Shown here: positions 47,301 through 56,171 of the stretch, piece after piece
Position numbering within the stretch: position 1 is the first letter of the stretch
Layout of the letters: every line of letters begins with the position of its first letter
NCBI RefSeq assembly: GCF_030272615.1
Contig: NC_081414.1
Location: 907,933,009 to 907,997,008, forward strand
From: Cryptomeria japonica
Lineage: Eukaryota > Streptophyta > Pinopsida > Cupressales > Cupressaceae
Length of the DNA: 64,000 nucleotides
Direction: 5' to 3'
The notes under the pieces: generated by a model
Database searches by the model: none
The model's input: the letters and a program-made list of their open reading frames with translations, nothing else
Told to the model about the DNA's origin: nothing
Made by a program: the position numbers and the translations under genes

Positions 47301-47375
47301 GATATTGGTGTTTGTACTGGTTCACCCCCCCTCTCAGTACTGGTTTGGTACTAGTGGATCATCATTGATTTATCA
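44339..47375 (+). repeat. 3' LTR of copia C, carrying a nested solo LTR
   Basis: TGTTGGCATTATGTGAACC to ATTTATCA at 47375. Removing the insert 45620-47054 and one copy of its GGTTC duplication leaves 1597 bases, close to the 1582-base 5' LTR. It ends directly before the AAGAC duplication. Confidence 0.95.
45620..47054 (-). mobile_element. Solo LTR of F family in the C 3' LTR
   Basis: Opens TGATGCCCTCC, closes GTGACTACA, 1435 bases, flanked by perfect GGTTC duplications (45615-45619 and 47055-47059). It shares long stretches with 15176-16652 ('ggatccatgtgcacaattgg', 'ggcctgatgagacc') and with 61586-63464 in reverse. The minus-strand TATA box lies near 46095 (CTATAAATAGAG). No internal sequence: a solo LTR. 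Confidence 0.94.
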
Positions 47376-48387
47376 AAGACATGGTTTCAGGGTTGCCTTC
47401 TATTCGATTTTCTGATGGAGTTTGCCAAGGATGTATTCTTGGTAAGCATCCTGAGGAGAAGTATGATAAAAGCAAAGCATGGAGAGCTCCATAGCTATTG
47501 GAGTTGGTACATAGTGACTTGGCAGGACCATTTCCACAACCATCTTTCAGCAGGGTTAGATATGTCTTAACATTTATTGATGACTTTTCCAGATTTACAT
47601 GGGTTTACTTTCTCAAACAAAAGTCTGAGGTATTTGAGAATTTTCTAGATTTCAAAGCTTTTGCAGAGAAACAATCTGGGAAGTTCATCAAGATTCTGCA
47701 TACAGATAATGGGGGTGAATATGTTAATAATCAGTTTGAAAAATTTTGTGCTTCAGAAGGTATCAACATGCAGCACACAGTTCCATATAGTCCTCAGCAA
47801 AATGGTGTCACAGAACAGAAGAATATGTCCTTGAAGGAGATGGCAAATTGTATGATTCATTCCAAGTCTTTGGCACCTCAGTATTGGGCAGAGGCCATCA
47901 ATTGTGCATGTTACATCCAGAACCAAGTTCCTCATAAAACTATGAAGGGGGTAGCTCCTTTTCAAGCTTGGACCAGTTGGAAACCTACAGTTAAGCATTT
48001 CAAAGTGTTTGGTTCTCTTGCATGGGCCTACATTCCAGCAGAGAAATGCAAGGCTATGGGTCCACAGAGCAAGCCTTGCATATTTGTTGGGTATCTAGAT
48101 GATGTCAAAGGGTATAGACTTCTCCATCCCTCTACACATGAGTTGTTCATTGAGAGGAGTGTTCATTTTGAGGAGAGTTCTTCTATTTCTTCTCAGACCA
48201 CTTCTCCATCCACTATCACATTGGAGACATTGCATGATGATGACAGTTCTTCTGAGGATCTTAATCCTCCTAATCTTGTTTAGGAGTCTTCTTCCTCCAC
48301 TTCAAATGGTGACAGTGATGGTGAGGATTCACATTCTTCTCATAGTCATCCTTTAGAGGTTGATGATTCTCCCCCAGACTCTCCAAG
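47376..48387 (+). pseudogene. Copia B integrase, continued after C
   Basis: Resumes in the integrase zinc region (CQGCILGK about 47427) after the target duplication. A stop near 47490 is followed by a 261-residue open frame from 47498: core D (VHSDLAGPF), D (LHTDNGGEY), E (PQQNGVTEQKN), all three present, then the C-terminal FKVFGSLAWAYIP and IFVGYLDDVKGYRL segments, and an Asp/Ser-rich linker. A stop near 48281 and the junction with A-type gag at about 48387 end it; the reverse transcriptase is missing. Confidence 0.92.
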
Positions 48388-48588
48388 GTGTGTATCCTTT
48401 CTTAGTGATCTCCCAAATATCCTTGCCAAGACATCTAAAATGGGTCTCCATTTGAATTTTCCATATCCCATAATTTGTTCCATCAAGCTTAGGGATTTCT
48501 CTTCTAAAAATAGTTGCTAGTGGATTTGAAGTGTTAGCTACCATAGGATCTACCTCAAGCAGTTAAGCTTCTAGAAAAGAGGACCAAA
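48388..48588 (-). pseudogene. A-type copia gag start (element A2)
   Basis: On the minus strand MVANTSNPLATIF leads into IPKLDGTNYGIWKIQMETHF and CLGKDIWEITKKGYT, nearly the same as A gag at 21657-21800. It breaks off at 48387, sharing the four bases AAGG with B at the join, a microhomology typical of end joining. This is the right end of the rearranged block. Confidence 0.88.
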
Positions 48589-48600
48589 GCTCTGATACCA
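48589..48600 (-). other. Primer-binding site of A2
   Basis: TGGTATCAGAGC on the minus strand, two bases from the LTR. Confidence 0.93.
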
Positions 48601-48602
48601 AT

Positions 48603-49867
48603 TGTTAGGATAAATGGTGAATAACTGAGAGGGGTGGGGGGGGTGAATCAGTTGTTAACAAATTATATCATTTAATCCACTTAATGACCTTTAACCAGAT
48701 TAAGTACTGGTAAAATAGAAACAAATATCGGTAAACAATAAAACTTAATAATGAAATAGATAATCAATACAATGCAACCATACCACATAACATCATGATT
48801 TGTATGTGGAAAAACCAAAAAGGGAAAAACCATGGTGGGAATCCTACCCAGAGTAAGATGATACTTCTGCAGAAAGTATGTGATACAATGAGGGGCCTAC
48901 ATATGCAGGAAGGCACACTACCTAGAGCGTAATTCTCATTACAAAAGAGTCTCACTGACTACATAGAGGTTAAAACCACCTTAAGATAAATGGACAACAA
49001 TCCAAAATAATGAACTGTCAGAGATAGCATCTACCATGCTTGATTACAGTCTCGGTTAAGCTCAATACCAGAGGCCTTTGTCCTCTTCCTTAATCCCAAT
49101 TCGATCACCTATGATTGACCAAATCTCCTTTGCATATGATATTGCATTCCAAGACCACGACACATAATCCCCATTCCATTCACATGATTTACAATGAGAT
49201 CTTACATCATTTTATACCAACCCTAAGGCCTAAATCAATTAGGTTGACTACCTAAAAGATATTACAATAAGATCATTACATAAATCCATATTACAATGAT
49301 ATGCCATGTCGGCTTAAGACCAAAACAACAATAACCAATCCATAGAACATCCTGAAATATCCCAGTAACATGTAGAGTACATGTTAACATGATACCGGTC
49401 CATAACCTAGATAGACACTAGACCTATTAGGGGTCCACCATGCCAAAGCAATGTCTTCAAGCAGTTGAACCATGATCAAAGAACATCTTCAACATCTGAA
49501 AATCCATCTAGAAGTCGCACCAACACCACTTATGCATCCTATCAAGATTCCTAAGTGAAAGCTCTGTCAGTTAAACCTTAAACCAATGCTAGTAAGGGTT
49601 TACAAGAGTGTATGGTAGCATCTGACTACCAAATCAATACCAACTGACCAAAACATGCTTGAGGAACATGTAACACATAAAATCAAACATACTCCATTGA
49701 TCCAAACATACTGGAAGTGTCCAACAGATAGTCTCTTCTATCGGTAACACTAGATCTTCTACCAGTAACCAAAACCTGTCTGTCAGTAACCAACCATAAC
49801 AGCTAGTGTTGACATCAATGACAAAACATCAATGCAACACATAATCAATTCATTTATAATGCCAACA
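48603..49867 (-). repeat. 5' LTR of A2 (A family)
   Basis: 1265 bases, minus-strand TGTTGGCATTATAAATG to TTATCCTAACA, matching 20322-21598. The C-rich block is at about 48636. The outer flank is TAAAG (49868-49872); the partner end was lost at the 48387 junction. Confidence 0.93.
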
Positions 49868-49879
49868 TAAAGCTCCTTG

Positions 49880-50422
49880 TCATTTCCCACTCCCACCCCA
49901 TTTTAATTTTCTTTTGCTTTTCTTCCTACCAACATCATCTTCAATGCTAGCATTTTCATCCAAGTGAATTATCTCATTATGGGTATCCATTACAACATCT
50001 TCTCTCAGGCCAGTATTATCATCCTCATTTGACACATTTAACTCAATGAAAATCCCACCTTGTTGTGCTGGTGAGATACTATGAATGGCTTCTGCAACTA
50101 CAGAAGTTGATGGACCAGAAACTTTACCAATTCCAAAGTAAGACTTTATGGTAGTATCTCTAAGTTTTGGGCATTTTGATGGCCTCCCAATCACTTCACC
50201 ACCCTGAGGAGTCCTACCCTTATCTGGCCTCCCAACCCCTTCACCTCCTTGAGGAGTCTCACCCTGGTGTGACATACCAATCCCTTCACCACCCTGAGGA
50301 TTCTCAATCTCACCCTTGTCTAACATTGCAATCCCTTCACTAGACTGAGGAGTCTGAGTCTCACCCTTGTCTGTCATCTCAGTCCCTTCACCACCCTGAC
50401 GAGTCTTATCATTGTCTGACAT
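49880..50422 (-). CDS. Hypothetical 180-residue repeat protein (undetermined)
   Basis: An uninterrupted minus-strand frame from ATG 50422. Residues 1-75 are a degenerate tandem repeat of about 15-17 residues like GGEGIGMPDKGETPQ. Then comes KCPKLRDTTIKSYFGIGK, a short acidic-rich middle, and a basic tail GRKKSKRKLKWGGSGK that looks like a nuclear signal. The TTIKSYFG segment faintly recalls the start of plant hAT/TTF-type transposase-like proteins or a PCNA-binding box, but the key Gln is absent. I do not recognise the family. It may be a transposase N-terminus or chance. No intact second exon could be supported. Confidence 0.4.
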   Translation of the reverse strand: MSDNDKTRQGGEGTEMTDKGETQTPQSSEGIAMLDKGEIENPQGGEGIGMSHQGETPQGGEGVGRPDKGRTPQGGEVIGRPSKCPKLRDTTIKSYFGIGKVSGPSTSVVAEAIHSISPAQQGGIFIELNVSNEDDNTGLREDVVMDTHNEIIHLDENASIEDDVGRKKSKRKLKWGGSGK

Positions 50423-52273
50423 CTTGACCTCTCACTACAAATTAAAACTAATTCTAAGAAGTATGAATAAATGATTACTCACCTTTACGCTTTCTCAACT
50501 AAATCAAGAATCAGGAATGTCTAGGCATGTGTTGCAGGATTGCAACTCTGGCCCTCTGCCCTACAATCAACTTCAAGGTTCCAACTCAAATTGTGCAATG
50601 TGAATCAAGAGCTCCCAAATTTACTAATCAAACATGAACAAATTGTAAGGAAGACTATTTAAAACCTTCAATTGTATTTATATCAATCCATGATTCCATT
50701 TTTGGTGAATTTTGCGGGCTTTTCAAAATGCATCTTATTGGCCCTCTGGTTTGTATGTAGGTGTCATACTCTATATGCATTATAATTTGGCAAAATGGGT
50801 CCTCGAATGCTTATAAATTTTTATTAGCCCTCCGATTTGTATGTAGGTGTCATACTCTATATGCATTGGAATTAGGCGAAATATGATGCAGGAGCATCCC
50901 CGGTGATAGGACCTAAAATTATGTTTTGCAAAATTTTAGGTCATTCTAGTTTTGTTTTGCCCTCTTTCAAGTTTTCAGGGTTTAGGGATTTAGGGGCTGT
51001 GTCTTGTCTTGATTAAGTCTTGGTATAAAGGAAAATCTTCAATCCATTTTATATTTTGTCATTCCCTTTTTTCTCACTTAAGGTTGAGGGTTCCACTTCG
51101 TTGGTGGGGCCATTTTGCTCCCTAAACATTAAATCATGTTAGACCGGTCTATGAAATGATTTCCCTAAGTTGCAAAATTTTTCCCTATGGCTGGTCTCCC
51201 TTTAAATATTTGTACCCATGCTTATATTTTCCTAAGTCCAAAAATCCTAAGTATTTTGGCGGGTTGTTAAATACAAAATGAATCCAACAGTTCATGCTTC
51301 CTCGTGATCAAAGATGCGAGGATTATAAAGACTATGACATCGTGAGATCATGCCATGTTTTTTCAGTGGAAACTCGCCAAGTTGGTAGTATATCCAATCG
51401 AAGTTTTTTGTTACAGGTTCTTAGATAGTAAAGGTCAGTTTACTAATAGTCTTATCAATTTGAACATGTTCAAAATGAATAATGATCTTATGTCCTGAGG
51501 TAAAAGGTGCCCAATTTTTAGTTCTGGAGGACTTAATGGGCATTGTGCATAGCAGTAAAGAGTGAAAAGATTTGATAGTTCCCTGTATCCCCATGATGGA
51601 AGTTTCAAGGAAGTTATGGACCGCAGCATCATGAGATGATGCCATGTGTCCCAAGCTAATCAGGAATACCTATGGTGGGGCCACTGATGGAGTCTAGTTG
51701 AAAGATGATGTGGTGCTGATTAGTTGTGATTTTGTGGGTCCGTTGATACAAATAGAAAGTCAAGTGCTAAGTCGACAAGGAATGATTGTTGGATTTCCCA
51801 ACTTGGAAGATGATCGACGGCTAGGTTTTAAACTTTTTTAAATGCAAATTAGGAGCCGTTGTTTCGCTCGCATGAGTAGTAATGGTAGATGAGACATTTG
51901 CATTCTTTTCTAGATAGTAATTAAAGACTCTTAAAAGGTCGTTCTTCATTTACAAAATATTTCATAGCAATCCAAAAGGTTTTCCTGCTATTGAAGAAGG
52001 TTGAAACAACTCTCTGCAACACAGAATTGTCATCTCTCTAGTGAAAATGGAAGTAGTAAGTTTATCTAATCCATTCATCTTTTCTTGAAACAAATTGATG
52101 TTATAAATTGTGCATGAAGTTGTAAGAAGAGAATTCAATTTGTTGTAGGGTTAGGTGCTAGACAAAGAGTAGTGAAATTTCTTTGAATTATTCTGGTAAC
52201 TTAAAATCTCATACAAGCCCTAGTTTTTTCTTCCTGAATTTGGAGTTATAGTATAAAACCTAGTTTCAAAATA
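50423..52273. other. Non-coding region with duplications and a hairpin
   Basis: No coding frame is convincing. Two 60-base near copies lie at 50737-50796 and 50823-50882 (shared core GTATGTAGGTGTCATACTCT). A perfect 11-bp inverted repeat GACCTAAAATT (50910-50920, 50932-50942) forms a hairpin with an 11-base loop. Related phrases 'gagatcatgccatg' and 'gagatgatgccatg' occur at 51340 and 51635. The end, before 52274, looks like a leader for the coding region that follows. Confidence 0.5.
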
Positions 52274-54678
52274 TGGCTCCCTCATAGAAACATTCAGGAC
52301 AAATGGATTATATAAAAAGAAATCTATATGATGATTTCTTAGATCAATCGAAGCCCTTGACAAATGATAAACAACAGGGGCAGAGATTTGTGATTGCAAA
52401 AACCCTAGGGGAAGGGCTACTTAATAAAGAATTTCACTTGGTGGATGCTAATATACCAATAACTAGGTTAGAGATGTTCAAGTTATGGTATGGACAAAGG
52501 AATTTGCATTCCCCATTATAGAGTCCTTGGTAGTGTGATTTGGGTAAGTTGGTAGTGCCAGGTGTTTTCATGGATGTCAACCTACTCAAAGTTGTTCCTA
52601 ACAGATATGACCATGTTTAAAGGGTTTCTCTGGACAACCACATGTACTGCCCTTCAACGTTCCTCTAAGAATGGGTTTTGCTGAGGTGATGTGACAAATA
52701 GGATACATTTAGAATAAGGATTTAAAAGGAAAGGGAAAATTAAAATTTTCCCAGATTACACTATTATCCCTTACTTTGTAATTTGAAGGGAGGATATGAG
52801 AATTTTGATAAATTATTTGTTCCATATCATTTGGGAGTGAGTATAGCTAGACACAATGATCTTGAGGGTTTTCCAAATCTTTTAGAACAAGAATAAAAGG
52901 AGGTTTGTTTCCCCATGAGCATAATTTTCCTAAGGACTTAATTAGGAATGAATTTGATTCCATGACTCAGTAATGGAGAAAAGAGAAGTGGATAATCTTC
53001 AAAAAAATATAGGCTTCTATCCAAAAGATGGATCCAAAATATGACCCATTAAAGGATTTTCGCCATTTTGTACCAAGATTGATTTTATTATGAAAATTTT
53101 TGATGAGTTGAAGAATATTTTAAAGGAGAAGATAGATGGACTTGAAGAAGTTCATGGCTGAAAACAATCGAGCTCACAACCTCTTTTATCTCAGAGAGAA
53201 GGTGTCATGGTAGCAGGGAGGCCTATTCAAGAATCTTCTCACAAAAGAGAAAAAGAAGAAATGAGTAATGAAGAGGATAGTAGAAATGATAGTGGAATAT
53301 TAATAAGGAGAAAGAGTAATAAGAAGATGAGTGCAGAGCCTTTCCCTAAAATAAAAACTAATCCTCTTCAAGGAATCAGGATCATTGATCTTGAAGATTC
53401 GAATAGAAGTCCTCCACAATCTGTTGTATCTTTTTTGCTAGTAAGGCAGGGTGAAGAACAAATGGAGGAAGGCATGTTCATTGCAACAAGTGTAGAAATG
53501 CAATTTGGTGTTCCTCCTTTGCCTCCTAATTTGGAGTTAGATCTCACTAGGGTAAAGGCTTCAACGATACAAGAAAGGAGGCATGTGATAAGTTCCTTGA
53601 GGATGATGCTTTTGTGAGGAGACCAATCTTTCTATAGTTAGTATAGAAGATGAAGGTTGAGGAGTACAAAAGGAGAATTACTGATAAGAAGGCCCAAAGG
53701 CTAGACATATCAGATCAAGAGAACCAAGAAGAAGTAGAGAATGAGATAAGGGAAGAATTTAAGGAAATCACTGCTAATGAGGGTAGGAAGATTATAAGTT
53801 AGGCTGGAGTCTTGATCTTGCCAGAATGGGACATAGTAGATGCAGTGCCATTTGATACAATCAGGAAATCAAAGGGTCAACCTTCCAATTCAGAAGAAGA
53901 AGCAAGGTTAGCATTAAAAGGATCAGATTTTGTGGATGATTATGCAACCCTGACAATCTGGGCATTAGAGGAAGGACCTAGGAAGCCTAACATTAGTGAT
54001 TTAAACCCCAACTTGAGGGGAAGCTTAATTATAAAAAAAGCAAAACTGACACATGAGAGCAAAAAAAGAGAAGCTTCAGAGAAGGCTGAGTTGATAAGAA
54101 AGTTTGACAAACTTTTTAATGATTATATTGCATATCAACAAATGTGTGTGGAGTTGCAAATGAGGATGCAACTCCTTGAGGTGGGACGAATAATTTTTTT
54201 CCATCCTACACTTATAGGGCCATCAGAGCCATCAACATCCAGCTCGCCACCTACGATCTAGGGAGGAGAAGCAATTCAACTTGATACAAGTGTTGATGTC
54301 CATGGTATGGCATTAGTTCCCTATGATGATGATGATGACCCTGATACTACAAGATCAACTAAACTAAATGAGTCTCAGCTTTTAGAAAATATTGTTGAAT
54401 TAGAAAATAAGCTAAAAGAATTAGAAAATCAATCAGTTGGGAAACAAAAGGATATAGTTAACTCAGTGCTAACTCATTTGAATGAGAAATTTGATAGCAA
54501 GTTAAACAGTGTCCATGCGTTATATTCTTTTCTTTTCAATGCTATTCAAAAATTTAATGATGATAAAGAAGTGGAAATTCCTCTGTTTACAAAATGGTTG
54601 CAAAGAGGAAATGAGCTTAGAATGATGTCCATGGCCTCTAAATTTCATATTGAGAGACTGTTGGCATTTCAACAGTAA
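52274..54678 (+). pseudogene. Unrecognised large decayed ORF P
   Basis: From ATG 52274 a broken but continuous coding signal runs on the plus strand. Segments: MDYIKRNLYDDFLDQ and FHLVDANIPITRLEMFKLWYG (52303-52521); GGYENFDKLFVPYHLG near 52800; a Lys/Glu-rich section (53207-53617); LPEWDIVDAVPF to RKFDKLFNDYIAYQQMC (53812-54261); and a final 123-residue frame (54307-54678) with a strong coiled coil (LLENIVELENKLKELENQ) ending FHIERLLAFQQ. If intact it would be about 800 residues. Stops are mostly TAG/TAA and the frame shifts several times. I do not recognise the family. It has no transposase, Gag or polymerase motif that I can see. Confidence 0.5.
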
Positions 54679-54726
54679 GAAAGATTGTTGATATTCAATA
54701 AGGATATTGAGAAGGTCGTTGAAGAT
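54679..54726 (+). other. Junction before copia I
   Basis: A short stretch in which ATTGTTGATAT occurs at 54684 and again at 54725. The first may be a small duplication of the LTR start or flank. No gene. Confidence 0.4.
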
Positions 54727-56157
54727 TGTTGATATAACTAAAGAAGGATGATAACTATCTTTATAACATTATTTTGTCATTGATTTCAAGAAATTGATTA
54801 TTTGATTCAGTATGATGTTTCCATATCTTGAGAAGATTGATTAGAAGAGAATTAAGATATCGGTAAAAGACACTGAAAGATTGTGATGAATAAGAGGAGG
54901 AATAAGTTATTCAATGGGCAACTATTACCAAGTTAGAAAATGATGAGATCATGATGTTTAGATTGTTTTGATATCCTACATATGTTGTTGATTGTAAGAT
55001 TAATACTATACTATGTCACCAAGTAAAGAACCTAGTTGGTAAACCCTAAGGTTATCGATATCGGTTAATAAAGGTGGAATGTCTACCGAGTAAGGTTTAG
55101 TATTTACCGAGTTGCAACTGAGTTATGACAGTGCGCATTGGATGGATAAAGCATTATTTAATGAAGGACAATGATTAGCTGGAGATGTATAAATGATTGG
55201 TATGTCATGCATGAAGTTTGTTAAGGATCTATGGGAAAGAAAAATCGGCAGGAAGATCTACAACACAGATTGAACCGCAATAACCTTGTGCAAGTTCCAA
55301 GAAGGGAATGCAAGTCCCTAGGCAAGGTAAAACATTTTCAGATTGGAAGGATACATTGAACCTGGTCAAGTTTGAAGATCTAATGGCTAAGATTGATCAT
55401 GAGAAATGTGATCAAGGAGATTAAGCGGTTAGCAATTGTTTATAAATAAGGAATTGTTAATAAACAATGTATGCATGCAAGTGTAAGCACAGGAATGCTA
55501 CATAGTGATTACAAAGCACAAAAGCTTGAAGGCCTATTTGAATAATAGAGTAGAGAGCCCAATAGAGGGACAAGATAAGTCCTATGACTAGATTGTTTTG
55601 AGAAAATAAGAATCTGCTTTAGCATTTTAGATGTGAAGTTGCAGATAGATTTTTATTACTGTTATTTTGTAAGTAACACAAAATCTCTTAACCGAGTGGA
55701 CTTAATAGTCTTATTTGTAAACCCTCTAGCAAGGTAACATTCTAAATGAGTTTTTGAAATCCTTTGACAAGGTCACTTCTAACAAAGTGAAGATCCTAAC
55801 AGATTTGAGGGAAATCCCTTAATCAGGTCACATCTAGCAATGTGTTTGTAATCTTTAACAAGATTTGCTTTTAACTGAGCATACTCTAGAAGAGTATATT
55901 TCTTAGTGGGTCCGAAATCCCACAGTGGTTTTTCCCTATTTGGGTTTCCACATTAAATCTAGTGTTATGAGTGTTATGATGATTATGTGTTTATGAGTTA
56001 ACATGTTTAGCAGTTTTTGGTTATGTTGCTGAAGTAGAAGTTACTGAGGTTGAATCTGTTGATTTTATGAAAGTTTAAGTTTGTATGATTCATGCCCCCT
56101 CCTCTCATCTTGTGATCTATTGGCATCTGTACTTTAAAATTAGTATCAGAACTAATA
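54727..56157 (+). repeat. 5' LTR of copia I
   Basis: About 1431 bases starting TGTTGATATAACT; the end before the primer site reads ACTAATA, a decayed CTAACA. It shares the LTR plan of C (the 'attttgtcattgat' near the start; lists of 'cttaaccgagtgg'/'tctagcaaggtaac' phrases near 55690-55880; 'gtttttccctatttgggtttcc') but the C-rich block is reduced to CCCCCTCCTCTC near 56094. The left boundary is less certain than the right. Confidence 0.8.
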
Positions 56158-56159
56158 AT

Positions 56160-56171
56160 TGGTATTAGAGC
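56160..56171 (+). other. Primer-binding site of copia I (mutated)
   Basis: TGGTATTAGAGC: one C-to-T change from the usual TGGTATCAGAGC. Confidence 0.88.

Larger units (their letters stand above)
38369..47375 (+). mobile_element. Copia C, structurally complete element in B
   Basis: A full element: 5' LTR, primer site, gag-pol, polypurine tract and 3' LTR, with a perfect 5-bp duplication AAGAC (38364-38368 and 47376-47380). It sits in the integrase zinc region of B. Without the nested F-family LTR and its duplication it measures 7567 bases. Order of domains is gag, protease, integrase, reverse transcriptase, RNase H, as in Ty1/copia. Its primer site, tract and LTR style are SIRE/Maximus-like, but there is no envelope-like ORF. 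Coding is disabled by stops and a small deletion. Confidence 0.96.

Noticed and set aside
50436..50486. Possible intron (AG|GTGAGT donor, TTTGTAG acceptor on the minus strand) upstream of the 50422 ATG
   Set aside because: The interval is only about 45 bases, shorter than usual plant introns, and no upstream exon is recognisable.
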